In this document: positions 30,496 through 39,676 of the stretch, piece by piece
Layout: every line of letters starts with the position of its first letter
How positions within the stretch are numbered: position 1 is the first letter of the stretch
Source: Oxalobacter aliiformigenes
GTDB lineage: Bacteria; Pseudomonadota; Gammaproteobacteria; Burkholderiales; Burkholderiaceae_D
Length of the DNA stretch: 64,000 nucleotides
NCBI RefSeq assembly: GCF_027116575.1
Contig: NZ_CP098252.1
Coordinates: 2,046,001 to 2,110,000 of the forward strand
Direction: 5' to 3'
Translations under genes and position numbers: made by a program
Notes under the pieces: model-generated
Told to the model about the DNA's origin: nothing
What the model saw: only the letters and a program-made list of their open reading frames with translations
Database searches by the model: none

Positions 30496-30760
30496 ATAAA
30501 AAAAACATGCCACTGGATATCCGGAATATACAACTCTGCCAACTTGAACTATCCAGTCCCTGCCACCATATAATTAGGTTTTTACAAGCATTATTGATTT
30601 GTGAGACAGCTTTATTCCTGTGGTACCGGATATTCCCAAAAAGACCGATTCGCCAGCCAGATGTTTTTTACCGTCCTGATTCCGGATGATTCAACTGCCC
30701 GTTTTCCGGATCAGTGTCATTTCATTTCTCCAAAACATGACAGATATCATCCCGGATGCA

Positions 30761-30786
30761 ATTTTTCTGATCCGGATCAGAAAAAT
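30761..30786. repeat. Perfect 26-bp palindrome in a gene-poor stretch
   Basis: The half-site ATTTTTCTGATCC is followed without a gap by its exact reverse complement. It lies in the 430-base stretch 30496-30925, which I otherwise read as non-coding. TCCGGAT, the centre of the palindrome, also occurs at about 30681 and 30705. It could be a bidirectional terminator (T-run on either strand) or a large operator upstream of the symporter gene. Confidence 0.7.
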
Positions 30787-30925
30787 CCGTCGGTATCCTG
30801 TTTTTTTATAACGACCGTGACTGACAGCAGATCAAATAAGGCCTAGAATTTCCCTGTTTTCCGTCAGCAGGTTCCTTTACTGATAAGCATCCAGTCCCGG
30901 ACTGTTTTGCATAAGAAAGATTTCC

Positions 30926-32294
30926 ATGACCGCTATCATGTCCCTTTGCGCCATTTGTGTCCTTCTGGTAACAGGGATCGTCATCCGGTCGTGTTTTCCG
31001 GTTTTTTCAGCGTTTTTTCATTCCTTCTTCCGTCATCGCCGGCTTTGCCGGTCTCATTGTTATCAATACCCTGGGACATCTGTTATCTCCGGAGTGGTTT
31101 GCCGCCTTCGGGAAATTGCCGGGATTTCTGATCAACATTGTATTTGCCGGCCTTTTTCTCGGTACCGCTCCCACTTCCCTGAAAAAAATCTGGCATCTGG
31201 CCGCCCCTCAATTCTGCTTCGGACAAATCATCGCATGGGGGCAATACGTTGTCGGTCTGGGTCTGGTTTTTTTCCTGCTGGCACCTGTCTTCAACGTACC
31301 GGACGTTTTCGGCAATTTGCTGGAAATCGGTTTCGAAGGCGGTCACGGTACTGTAGGCGGTTTGGCTGAAACCTTCCGTGAACTGGGCTGGCAGGCAGGA
31401 GCAGACCTCGGCTATACCGTCGCGACCTGCGGAATGATCCTGGGTATTGTCATCGGCATGATTCTCATCAACATTGCCGTTCGTCGGGGTTACGTCAGGG
31501 ATGTCAGAACATTCGATGACAGGGAGACTCTGGAACGTATCGGATTTTTTCGTCGCGAAAAACAGCCATTGGCCGGCAAACAGACCGTTTCGCCGGATTC
31601 GGTAGATTCCCTCGCCCTGCACATTGCACTGGTTGGCATTGCGATTCTAATCGGCTATGGCATAAAGCAGCTATTGATCCTGACAGACGGCATGACTCCT
31701 GCATCTTTCCGGGAACTTCATATCATGCAAAGTCTGCCCCTGTTTCCCCTTTGTATGATCGGAGGCGTTCTCCTCCAGTTGTTCCTGCGGAAAACCCGAC
31801 TCGATATGCTTGCCGATCATGGCCAGATGAAGCGTATCACCGGAGCCGCCCTGGACTTTCTGGTCGTCGCCGCCATCGCATCCATCCGGCTTGAATTCGT
31901 CATCGCTTACTGGGCTCCTCTTTCCCTCCTTGTCCTGGCAGGAATTGTCTGGAATGTTTTCGCTGTCATGTATATCGGCCCCCGTATTTTTGAAAATGCC
32001 TGGTTCGAACGTTCCATTGCCGAATTCGGACAAGCCATGGGTGTTACCGCTACCGGACTCATGCTCCTTCGGACAGTTGATCCGAAAAGCAAAACGGTGG
32101 CAATGGAAGCCTTCGGTTACAAACAGCTCTTGCACGAACCTGTCATGGGAGGTGGTTTCTGGACATCGCTGGCTGTCCCTCTCGTTATGTTGGGAAAAGG
32201 AATGATGATATGGTTCGTTTCCATCGCCATACTGGTCATTGCATCAGTCTGCTGGTTACGCTTCTTTAACACGAAAAAGAACCTGAAATCCTGA
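30926..32294 (+). pseudogene. gltS: Sodium/glutamate symporter (GltS/ESS family), disrupted by a frameshift
   Basis: The N-terminal part reads from ATG 30926 (MTAIMSLCAICVLLVTGIVI) in one frame; the remainder reads in another frame to 32294. Family blocks in the second frame include FIPSSVIAGFAGLIVIN, GFEGGHGTVGGLAETF and ATCGMILGIVIGMIL, followed by further membrane segments. The frames join at the six-T run 31002-31007: removing one T gives VFQRFFIPSS, as expected, and a continuous protein of about 455 residues. The gene is therefore either a recent pseudogene or affected by a sequencing error. The intact protein would import glutamate with sodium at the inner membrane. The second open part could start at TTG 31116, but would lack the first membrane helices. 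Confidence 0.85.
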
Positions 32295-32412
32295 AAGATT
32301 TTTTCAACCGCTTGCATACGGATCGGCAATCCGGATTATCGAGGGAGATATCGGTTCCATACTGAAAGAAGAAAAGATATACCCGTATCAGGCACTGTTC
32401 CGACAATAACTA

Positions 32413-33576
32413 CTATTCGCATTTTTCCCACCAATGGGAAAATATTTGTTTTTCATCTTCCAGATATACCGGTTCGCCAATGACTGGCGTCAGAAGTTTG
32501 TAAGGCTTGTCGTAACTGGCTTTGGCCAACCGGATAAACGGGTCTTTCCAGGCATGGTTCGATATGGCGAATTTTCCCGAATGAGCCGGCAAAAGCGCCT
32601 TTGCACCAATTTCCACCGCAGCCTGAGCTGTTTCTTCCGGCATCATATGAATATATGCCCAACGCTTGTCATACTGGCCATTTTCCAGAATGGCCAGATC
32701 GAAACGGCCCAATGTCTCTCCGATCTGTTTCAGATGCGGTCCGTAACCGGTATCACCACTCACGAAAACACGACGTTTGGGTGATACCAATGCATAGCTG
32801 ACCCACAATGTCCGGTTACGTACCAGCCCCCTGCCGGAGAAATGACGGGCAGGAAGAACATGAATATCCACTCCCTCAGGATTTTTCAGCCTGGTAAACC
32901 AGTCAGCCTCAACAATCTTGTCCGCTGGATATCCCCATTCAAGCAGATGGAAACCGACACCCAGTCCGCATATGACTTTTCCGACGCGGGATTCCAGCAT
33001 TTTGACGGTCGGATAATCAAGATGATCCCAATGATCGTGAGTGATCAGCAGATAATCGATATCCGGCATATCGGATACCTGATAGACACTGGTTCCTTCA
33101 AATGCCCGGTTGAACAGAAAAAACGGACTGGCATATGGACTCAATACCGGATCAATCAGTATCCTCTTGCCGGCAAGTTGCAGATAATAGGATGAATGGC
33201 CCAGCCATATGACGATATCCTTATCACGCACAAGCGAACGCAAATCGGTCTTGACCGAAGGAAGAGGCATTGCCGGAACGAGTCTGTCCGGTTTCGTGAA
33301 CAGGCTTTTCATGATGACGGAGAAAACCGAACTGTCATCGGTAAACAGCGGAGTCGGTATCTGATTTCTGAATTCCCCGTCAATAAAATTCGGAGAATTC
33401 CGGGCAACTTCAAAATAAACCCTGTCAGGATTCTTTCCGAATTGCGTCTGGTTCAGAAAAATGCAAACAGCCAATATCAGACCGATACCGATAAAAAGAA
33501 AAACGATTGTCATTATTTTCAGTTTTCGCTTCATGCGCTCGACGTCATATCTCCCGGTATGGGCCATGCCGGCCAC
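32413..33576 (-). CDS. Membrane-anchored metallo-beta-lactamase-fold hydrolase (NAPE-PLD/UlaG-like)
   Basis: N-terminal membrane anchor (about residues 21-42, after KRKLK) followed by an MBL domain with all metal ligands: THDHWDHLD, the histidine in PARHFSGRG, the aspartate in SGDTGYG and the histidine in PAHSGKF. The segment DIVIWLGHSSYYLQLAGKRI is typical of the group related to N-acylphosphatidylethanolamine phospholipase D. Possible substrates are therefore phosphodiesters or phospholipids, at the outer face of the inner membrane. The exact start is unclear: GTG 33576, ATG 33567 and ATG 33534 are all in frame. It is convergent with the gltS locus and divergent from trmB. Confidence 0.85.
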   Translation of the reverse strand: MAGMAHTGRYDVERMKRKLKIMTIVFLFIGIGLILAVCIFLNQTQFGKNPDRVYFEVARNSPNFIDGEFRNQIPTPLFTDDSSVFSVIMKSLFTKPDRLVPAMPLPSVKTDLRSLVRDKDIVIWLGHSSYYLQLAGKRILIDPVLSPYASPFFLFNRAFEGTSVYQVSDMPDIDYLLITHDHWDHLDYPTVKMLESRVGKVICGLGVGFHLLEWGYPADKIVEADWFTRLKNPEGVDIHVLPARHFSGRGLVRNRTLWVSYALVSPKRRVFVSGDTGYGPHLKQIGETLGRFDLAILENGQYDKRWAYIHMMPEETAQAAVEIGAKALLPAHSGKFAISNHAWKDPFIRLAKASYDKPYKLLTPVIGEPVYLEDEKQIFSHWWEKCE

Positions 33577-33736
33577 TTATTCCCGATTATGGTTTCTCCT
33601 GCAAAACATTGTGAGGTTAATTCCCGGATCATGAAAACACCAGAGATATTTCTCTTTATTTATTGTCCGATTCTTTCATGGATACATGTCTTTGCCGTAG
33701 CTATTTTGGCGATGTAAAAACTTCACGGTACTTTTG

Positions 33737-33765
33737 TTTCCAAGTTTTCCAAACCTGCGTAAAAT
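33737..33765 (+). promoter_or_regulatory. Weak candidate promoter of trmB
   Basis: TTTCCA (33737-33742) and TAAAAT (33760-33765) with a 17-base spacer, 39 bases before the trmB start, in the gap between divergent genes. No competing signal is apparent. Confidence 0.3.
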
Positions 33766-33803
33766 GACGCTCGCTTTTGTTCTTCTTTTACTTTTTTCAG
33801 ATC

Positions 33804-34532
33804 ATGCCAGACAAGCCTGTCAACCATAAATCCGGGAAACCGATGTTTTTCAATCCGGAAGTCCGTCGGATCCGCAGTTTTGTCACACGTGCGGGACGAT
33901 TGTCAACCGGTCAGGAACGGGCTATTAACGAACATGGCCCGAAATTCTGCATACCGTTTGACAAAACGGTTCTCGATTACAAGAAACTGTTCGGACGTGA
34001 AGCCAAAACGATTCTCGAAATCGGTTTCGGTATGGGAGAAACTACCGCGACGATTGCTGAAAACTTGCCGAAACTGAATTTTATCGGTGTCGAAGTGCAC
34101 ACCCCCGGAGTAGGCAGCCTGTTGAAGCTGATCGGCGAAAAACAGTTATCCAATATCCGGATCATCCAGCATGACGCTGTCGAAGTGCTTGAAGAAATGA
34201 TTCCGGAAAATTCACTGGATGGCGTCCATATTTTTTTCCCTGATCCCTGGCACAAGGCCCGACATCACAAACGTCGCCTGATCCAGCCCGCTTTCGTCCG
34301 TTTTTTGACGACACGATTGCAAAATGACGGCTATTTGCACTGTGCGACCGACTGGCAGAATTATGCCGAACAGATGCTTGACGTGTTAAGCAGTGAATCC
34401 TCTTTAATGAATACGGCAACCGGATATGCGGAAAGGCCGGATTACCGTCCCGTCACGAAATTCGAAAAAAGAGGGTTGAGGTTAGGACATGGCGTTTGGG
34501 ATCTGGTATTCCGGAAACGCCATGTTTCCTGA
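33804..34532 (+). CDS. trmB: tRNA (guanine-N7-)-methyltransferase
   Basis: SAM-dependent enzyme forming 7-methylguanosine at position 46 of tRNAs. The N-terminal [20 protein letters not shown], the SAM site [12 protein letters not shown] and the catalytic/tRNA-binding block [16 protein letters not shown] are diagnostic. ATG 33804 gives [12 protein letters not shown] and 242 residues, in the usual range. No Shine-Dalgarno precedes it; the internal ATG 33843 ([12 protein letters not shown]) has GGGAA at good spacing and may be the real start. Confidence 0.95.
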   Translation: MPDKPVNHKSGKPMFFNPEVRRIRSFVTRAGRLSTGQERAINEHGPKFCIPFDKTVLDYKKLFGREAKTILEIGFGMGETTATIAENLPKLNFIGVEVHTPGVGSLLKLIGEKQLSNIRIIQHDAVEVLEEMIPENSLDGVHIFFPDPWHKARHHKRRLIQPAFVRFLTTRLQNDGYLHCATDWQNYAEQMLDVLSSESSLMNTATGYAERPDYRPVTKFEKRGLRLGHGVWDLVFRKRHVS

Positions 34533-34549
34533 AAAACAGGGCTCCCTGA

Positions 34550-35530
34550 TCAGATTACCTGAAGCACGATCTTGCCGAAGTGGGTATTTGACTGCATCAG
34601 TTTCTGGGCCTGCATGGCTTCGGCGAGCGGGAACACCCTGTAAATAACCGATTTGATTTTTCCTGCGCCGATCAATGGCCAGATATGTTCTTTCAGATTC
34701 CGCGCGATTTCCGCCTTGAATTCGTTCGAACGGGGTCGCAGGGTGGAACCGGTCACTGTCAGTTGTCTGTGAACAATCTGCGCCAGATCGACCGTTCCCT
34801 GACGTCCTCCCAGATAAGCGATCAGGACGAGCCTTCCTCCATCGGCCAGACAGTCGATTTCCTTGTCCAGAACCGCCGCACCGATAATATCCAGAATAAC
34901 ATCTACGCCTTTTCCTCCCGTCGCCTCCTTAATATATTCCGCGAAGTTCTCCGTGGTAGAGTTGATGCAACGTTCGGCTCCCAATTTTTCACAGGCACGG
35001 CAATTGTCTTCGGTCAACGCCGTAGCAAAAACACGATGGCCCATTGCACTTGCCATTTGAATGGCTGCCACGCCGATCCCGGAAGCACCCGCCTGAACCA
35101 GCAGATTTTCCTTGCCTTTCAGGCGTCCGAAGTCAAATACGTTGCTCCAGACCGTGAAATAGGTTTCCGGCAATGAGGCCGCCTCTACCGGCGTCATTCC
35201 TTCCGGAATGGGAAGACACAATTTTGTACAGGCAGTACAGTATTCGGCATATCCACCGCCCTGAACCAGGGCGCACACCATATCGCCTATTTTGAAATCA
35301 CTGCCGGAAACATCCCCGCCGACTATCTCACCGGCTATTTCCAGCCCCGGAATATCCGGTGCCCCTTTCGGAACCACATAACGGCCGATACGCTGCAATA
35401 CATCCGGCCTGTTGATCCCTGCCGCATGGACCCTGATCAGCACTTCACCTTCTTTGGCAACCGGAATTGGCCTTTCCGTCAGCTGTAGAAAACCTGCCGA
35501 CCCCTGGTTGATAATTTCAATCGCTTTCAT
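34550..35530 (-). CDS. Zinc-independent NAD(P)H quinone oxidoreductase (MDR superfamily)
   Basis: Medium-chain dehydrogenase/reductase without catalytic zinc ligands, of the PIG3/QOR type. The N-terminal GroES-like domain has VRI-like HAAGINRPDVLQR and PDIPGLEIAGEI. The Rossmann part has LLVQAGASGIGVAAIQMA, where a serine follows the glycine-rich turn as in NADPH-binding family members. The C-terminus HFGKIVLQV is characteristic. The length of 326 residues is normal. It probably reduces quinones or other electrophiles. A GGGGG run lies about 9 bases before the ATG. It is convergent with trmB. Confidence 0.92.
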   Translation of the reverse strand: MKAIEIINQGSAGFLQLTERPIPVAKEGEVLIRVHAAGINRPDVLQRIGRYVVPKGAPDIPGLEIAGEIVGGDVSGSDFKIGDMVCALVQGGGYAEYCTACTKLCLPIPEGMTPVEAASLPETYFTVWSNVFDFGRLKGKENLLVQAGASGIGVAAIQMASAMGHRVFATALTEDNCRACEKLGAERCINSTTENFAEYIKEATGGKGVDVILDIIGAAVLDKEIDCLADGGRLVLIAYLGGRQGTVDLAQIVHRQLTVTGSTLRPRSNEFKAEIARNLKEHIWPLIGAGKIKSVIYRVFPLAEAMQAQKLMQSNTHFGKIVLQVI

Positions 35531-35721
35531 ATGTCAATTCCCCCCTTTGGGATGGTGTTAAAAGGGAACGATTTATTGAAGTCAACTCCATGGCTTTGTA
35601 CGCCACATGAGCATGCCGGCCATTACGATAATAAGGCCCGCCCTTCAAGAAAGGTTCTTTTATATCAATATACTATGGACAGACCGGCTTTCGACCGGAA
35701 CCGTCATTTCAAATCAAACAA

Positions 35722-35751
35722 AAATCCTCCCGGACGATACCGGGAGGATTT
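35722..35751 (-). terminator. Terminator of pnp
   Basis: Perfect 12-base stem AAATCCTCCCGG (35722-35733) and CCGGGAGGATTT (35740-35751) with a 6-base loop. On the minus strand it is followed by TTTTTGTTTG, the proper place for ending pnp, whose stop is 43 bases upstream. The rest of the gap 35531-35721 shows no gene. Confidence 0.85.
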
Positions 35752-35794
35752 CTCCGTTACCGTTTCAGGTCATCCGGCCAGAACAGCCGAACTA

Positions 35795-37918
35795 TCATTC
35801 GGCAGGTACGGGATTTTCTTCGGCAACCGCCGCCTTCATGGACAGTTTGATACGGCCACGTTCATCGGTTTCAAGAACCTTGACCCGAACCGACTGCCCT
35901 TCTTCCAGATAATCGGAAACGGCATTGACTCGTTCACTGGCAATCTGGCTGATATGCAACAGGCCATCCTTGCCCGGCAATATCTGAACAATAGCGCCGA
36001 AATCCAGCAATTTCAAGACCGTGCCGTCATAGATTTTTCCGACTTCAACCGAAGCGGTCAATTCCTCGATACGACGTTTGGCTTCCTGCCCTGCAGCGGC
36101 ATCGACCGATGCAATGGTAACCACTCCATCGTCGCTGATATCGATCTGAGCACCTGTTTCTTCGGTCAAGGCACGGATAACGGCACCGCCCTTGCCGATT
36201 ACATCACGGATTTTTTCCGGATTGATACGCATGGTTATCAGACGAGGGGCAAAATTGGACAATTCCGTCTTGAAGTGAGGCATGGCTTCCTGCATCTTGC
36301 CAAGAATATGGATACGGCCTTCTTTTGCTTGCGCCAGTGCGACCTGCATGATTTCCTTGGTAATGCCCTGGATCTTGATATCCATCTGCAAGGCCGTCAC
36401 ACCATTAGCCGTTCCCGCCACCTTGAAATCCATATCCCCCAGATGATCCTCATCCCCCAGAATATCCGTCAGTACGGCAAATTTGTTGCCTTCCTTGATC
36501 AGTCCCATGGCAATCCCGGCGACATGCGTTTTGACCGGCACACCGGCATCCATCAACGCCAGGGATCCTCCGCATACGGAAGCCATTGACGAGGAACCGT
36601 TCGACTCCATGATTTCGGAAACCAGACGGATGGAATAACTGAATTCGTCCTGTGACGGCAAACAGGCGACGAGAGCACGTTTTGCCAGACGGCCATGCCC
36701 GATCTCACGACGCTTCGGTGTTCCGACACGACCGGTTTCACCGGTGGCAAAAGGAGGCATATTGTAGTGCATCATGAAAGCATCGCTGTACTCGCCCATC
36801 AATCCGTCGATTTTCTGGTTGTCACGTGAGGTTCCTAGCGTCGCGACAACCAGTGCCTGTGTTTCGCCACGAGTGAAAAGCGCCGAACCATGCGTTCTCG
36901 GCAAAACACCGGTACGAATGGTAATCGGACGAACCGTACGGGTATCGCGTCCATCAATACGCGGTTCGCCGTCCAGAATCTGCGAACGGACGATCCTGGC
37001 CTCCAGATCGAACAGGATATTGCCGACTTCAACGGTATCCGGTGCCGTTTCTCCCCGGCCTTGCGCCTCTTCCGCCAAAGCCTGGTTCACTCTTTCATAA
37101 ATATGGCGCAACTCGCTCGAACGTGCCTGTTTCTGGCGGATCTGGTAAGCTTTGCGCAGTTCCGGTTCCGCAATCCGGGTAACGGCGGCAATCAGTTCCT
37201 CGTTTTTGGCCGGTGGTTCCCATTCCACTTCCGGTTTGCCGCCATCGCGCACCAGCTCGTCAATGGCATCGATAACCACTTTCATCTGTTCATGGCCGAA
37301 TACGACAGCGCCCAGCATGACGTCCTCCGGCAGCTCTTTCGCTTCGGACTCTACCATCAGGACGGCCTGTTCTGTTCCTGCCACAACCAGATCAAGCTGC
37401 GACAAAGGCAATTGCGAAGCGGTTGGATTCAACACATACTGTCCGTCAATATAGCCTACCCGGGCGGCACCCAGCGGTCCATTGAAAGGAATCCCGGAAA
37501 CGCACAGAGCGGCGGATGCTGCAATCATGGAAGGAATATCCGGATCGATTTCCGGATTGACCGACAAAACGTGAATGATGACCTGAACCTCGTTGAAATA
37601 ACCATCCGGGAAAAGAGGACGAATCGGACGATCAATCAGGCGTGAGGTCAGCGTTTCCTTTTCGGACGGACGACCTTCACGTTTGAAGAAACTGCCGGGA
37701 ATACGGCCGGCCGCATAACTTTTTTCAATATAATCCACCGTCAGAGGGAAAAAATCCTGACCGGGTTTTATATCGTCTTTCGCTACAACAGTTGCCAGCA
37801 CCACGGTATCATCCATGGATACCACTACTGCGCCGCTGGCCTGGCGCGCAATCTCACCGGTTTCCAGTGTCACGGTATGCTGACCGTACTGGAACGTTTT
37901 GCTTACTTTATTGAACAT
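35795..37918 (-). CDS. pnp: Polynucleotide phosphorylase
   Basis: Phosphorolytic 3'-5' exoribonuclease and core degradosome component. There are two RNase PH domains: the first carries [20 protein letters not shown] and [14 protein letters not shown], the second [17 protein letters not shown] domain follows with [19 protein letters not shown], and an S1 domain with [19 protein letters not shown]. The length of 707 residues is standard. AAGGAATTAC precedes the ATG. The gene follows rpsO, as in most proteobacteria, with a hairpin in the 188-base gap. Confidence 0.97.
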   Translation of the reverse strand: MFNKVSKTFQYGQHTVTLETGEIARQASGAVVVSMDDTVVLATVVAKDDIKPGQDFFPLTVDYIEKSYAAGRIPGSFFKREGRPSEKETLTSRLIDRPIRPLFPDGYFNEVQVIIHVLSVNPEIDPDIPSMIAASAALCVSGIPFNGPLGAARVGYIDGQYVLNPTASQLPLSQLDLVVAGTEQAVLMVESEAKELPEDVMLGAVVFGHEQMKVVIDAIDELVRDGGKPEVEWEPPAKNEELIAAVTRIAEPELRKAYQIRQKQARSSELRHIYERVNQALAEEAQGRGETAPDTVEVGNILFDLEARIVRSQILDGEPRIDGRDTRTVRPITIRTGVLPRTHGSALFTRGETQALVVATLGTSRDNQKIDGLMGEYSDAFMMHYNMPPFATGETGRVGTPKRREIGHGRLAKRALVACLPSQDEFSYSIRLVSEIMESNGSSSMASVCGGSLALMDAGVPVKTHVAGIAMGLIKEGNKFAVLTDILGDEDHLGDMDFKVAGTANGVTALQMDIKIQGITKEIMQVALAQAKEGRIHILGKMQEAMPHFKTELSNFAPRLITMRINPEKIRDVIGKGGAVIRALTEETGAQIDISDDGVVTIASVDAAAGQEAKRRIEELTASVEVGKIYDGTVLKLLDFGAIVQILPGKDGLLHISQIASERVNAVSDYLEEGQSVRVKVLETDERGRIKLSMKAAVAEENPVPAE

Positions 37919-38045
37919 GTAATTCCTTTCATTTTTGCCGGCAGGTTTTCAGGCGCTGCCGTTCGCCTCATTTCATTACAACAAAACAACAATCAATATC
38001 GACAATGCCCTGCTTTCAATACGTCACGCCAACCACATACATAAC

Positions 38046-38079
38046 GAAATGCCCGCGACAAAACTGACGCAGGCATTTC
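38046..38079 (-). promoter_or_regulatory. Stem-loop in the rpsO-pnp spacer
   Basis: GAAATGCCCGCG (38046-38057) pairs with CGCAGGCATTTC (38068-38079) with one mismatch. It follows the rpsO stop but has no T-run on the minus strand. In E. coli the corresponding spacer holds an rpsO terminator and an RNase III site through which PNPase controls itself; a similar role here is inference. Confidence 0.5.
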
Positions 38080-38106
38080 ATAAAGACCTTGTAACTCGTG
38101 AAACGA

Positions 38107-38376
38107 TTATTTTCTCAGACCGAGTTTTGCAATCAGATCACGATAACGGTTGATATCTTTTTTTCGCAGATAAGCCAACAAATCCTTGCGACGGTTAACC
38201 ATTTTGATCAATCCGCGACGGGAATGGTGATCCTTGGTATGAACCTTGAAATGACCGTTCAGATCATTGATACGCGCCGTCAACAAAGCGACCTGCACTT
38301 CAGGGGATCCCGTATCGTTCTGGCTGCGTGCATTTTCCGACACGATAGCAGCCTTGTCTTCTTTAAGCAATGCCAT
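38107..38376 (-). CDS. rpsO: 30S ribosomal protein S15
   Basis: Primary 16S rRNA-binding protein of the 30S platform. The 89 residues from ATG 38376 ([12 protein letters not shown]) match the family, including [32 protein letters not shown] and the C-terminal [11 protein letters not shown]. The open frame extends 20 codons upstream without similarity. AAGGATTG precedes the ATG. It is cotranscribed with pnp or separated from it by the hairpin at 38046. Confidence 0.97.
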   Translation of the reverse strand: MALLKEDKAAIVSENARSQNDTGSPEVQVALLTARINDLNGHFKVHTKDHHSRRGLIKMVNRRKDLLAYLRKKDINRYRDLIAKLGLRK

Positions 38377-38536
38377 AAAATCAATCCTTACATGCGACAG
38401 ATGGAGTCCAAAACCCTTCCTGCCGTGAACAAACAATATAAATACCAGTCAAACCGACCGGTAGGGCAGTATAACGGAAAAGCGTTTTCTGTACAATAAA
38501 AACTGTAGAAGTCCGAATCACTATAGAGGAATCACA

Positions 38537-39016
38537 ATGAAACGATCCATAACGCTAACACTGCTTTTGTCCCTGATGCTTTCAGGCTGCGCCTCCATTT
38601 TTTCGACACCCGTTCCCGGAACGCCTGCGGAAGAAGTCATCGCCTTGAAAGGAAGTCCGGATGCCGAGTATCTTGACGGCAATATCCGGCTTCTGGAATG
38701 GTCTGTCGGTCCCTGGGCACAATATGCCTATATGGCCAAAATCGGACCGGATGGCAGACTGATATCTTACGAGCAGGTTTTGACACGGGAAAAATTCGAT
38801 ACCATACAGATAGATCACTTCAGCAAAAACGACGTATTGAAAACAGTCGGCCATCCGACCGAGACCGATTATTTACCCCTGGTTGACCGTGAAGTATGGG
38901 CTTACCGGTACAAGGAAGACGGCATCTGGAATTCCATGATGTACATTTACTTCGATTCGCAAGGTATCGTCAGAAGAATGGAAAACGGTCAGGACCCCAT
39001 GTACCTCCGCAAATAA
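38537..39016 (+). CDS. Small outer-membrane lipoprotein, first of a duplicated pair (BamE-like repeats)
   Basis: Lipoprotein signal with lipobox LSGC (Cys18) and no Asp after the Cys, so sorting to the outer membrane is likely. The mature part contains two short halves with the G.P pattern seen in SmpA/BamE-like folds: TPAEEVIALKGSPDAEYLDG and KNDVLKTVGHPTETDYL. A conserved block GIWNSMMYIYFDSQGIV leads to the end. It lacks the tail of its neighbour at 39059, with which it shares most of its sequence. GAGGAATCACA precedes the ATG. Function unknown; the fold suggests an envelope assembly factor. Confidence 0.8.
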   Translation: MKRSITLTLLLSLMLSGCASIFSTPVPGTPAEEVIALKGSPDAEYLDGNIRLLEWSVGPWAQYAYMAKIGPDGRLISYEQVLTREKFDTIQIDHFSKNDVLKTVGHPTETDYLPLVDREVWAYRYKEDGIWNSMMYIYFDSQGIVRRMENGQDPMYLRK

Positions 39017-39058
39017 ACGAAATATCCGCACAACAGGGAAAATATCAAAGGAGCGACC

Positions 39059-39622
39059 ATGAAACACTCTTTTCTGGCTTGTATTCTGGCAAGTTCATTC
39101 ATGCTGACGGGCTGCGCTTCCATGTTCGGCCCTCCATTGACGCCCGGAATGCCTGTACAACAGGTCATCGCGCGAAATGGCCCGCCTGCGATCGAATATC
39201 CCGACGGAGACACAAAAGTGCTTGAATGGCCGGTCAGCGAGTGGTCACAATACGCCTACATGGCGCGAATCGGACCTGACGGCAAACTGATTTCATATGA
39301 AAATGTCAGAACGCGAGAAAAATTCGCGACCATCAAGATCAATCAGTTCAACAAAAATGACGTTCTTCGGACAATAGGTCATCCGACCGAGACGGAATAT
39401 TTCCCTCTGAAAAAACAGGAAGCCTGGTCTTATCGTTACAAGGAGGAAGGCATCTGGAATTCCATGATGCATATTTATTTTGATTCCAGCGGTATCGTCA
39501 GAGGGATGGAAAACGGTCAGGATCCGCTTTATCTGCGCGATAACGGTTTCTTCGGCGGTCCCGGCATGGGTATCGGAATCGGAATTGGCGGAGGTGGAGG
39601 CGGTATCGGAATCGGTTTTTGA
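39059..39622 (+). CDS. Small lipoprotein, second of the pair, with a glycine-rich tail
   Basis: Paralogue of the gene 42 bases upstream: lipobox LTGC (Cys19), then GMPVQQVIARNGPPAIEYPDG and KNDVLRTIGHPTETEYFPL, with the block GIWNSMMHIYFDSSGIV shared. After the common end (GQDPLYLRD) it continues with about 24 residues made almost only of Gly, Ile, Met, Pro and Phe, in alternating GIGIG fashion, which the first copy lacks. Such tails can promote self-association or membrane contact. AAAGGAGCGACC precedes the ATG. The pair ends at a strong bidirectional terminator. Confidence 0.8.
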   Translation: MKHSFLACILASSFMLTGCASMFGPPLTPGMPVQQVIARNGPPAIEYPDGDTKVLEWPVSEWSQYAYMARIGPDGKLISYENVRTREKFATIKINQFNKNDVLRTIGHPTETEYFPLKKQEAWSYRYKEEGIWNSMMHIYFDSSGIVRGMENGQDPLYLRDNGFFGGPGMGIGIGIGGGGGGIGIGF

Positions 39623-39632
39623 GACTCCACAA

Positions 39633-39664
39633 AAAAAGGGATGCGACATGTCGCATCCCTTTTT
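39633..39664. terminator. Bidirectional terminator between lipoprotein and leuA
   Basis: Perfect 32-base palindrome with half-site AAAAAGGGATGCGACA, giving a GC-rich stem with a T-run on both strands. It lies between convergent stop codons at 39622 and 39677. Confidence 0.9.
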
Positions 39665-39676
39665 GTTCCGAAACAA

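Noticed and set aside
30492..30689. 65-codon frame overlapping the end of the hypothetical gene by ATGA
   Set aside because: Overlap looks like translational coupling, but there is no domain, no Shine-Dalgarno, and the frame runs into palindromic non-coding sequence.
31116..32294. A shorter intact symporter starting at TTG 31116
   Set aside because: The missing first helices are encoded directly upstream in another frame, so a frameshifted full gene explains the data better.
35531..36589. Open frame of 352 codons opposite pnp
   Set aside because: Most of it is antisense to the RNA-binding end of PNPase; composition and lack of motifs indicate a shadow.
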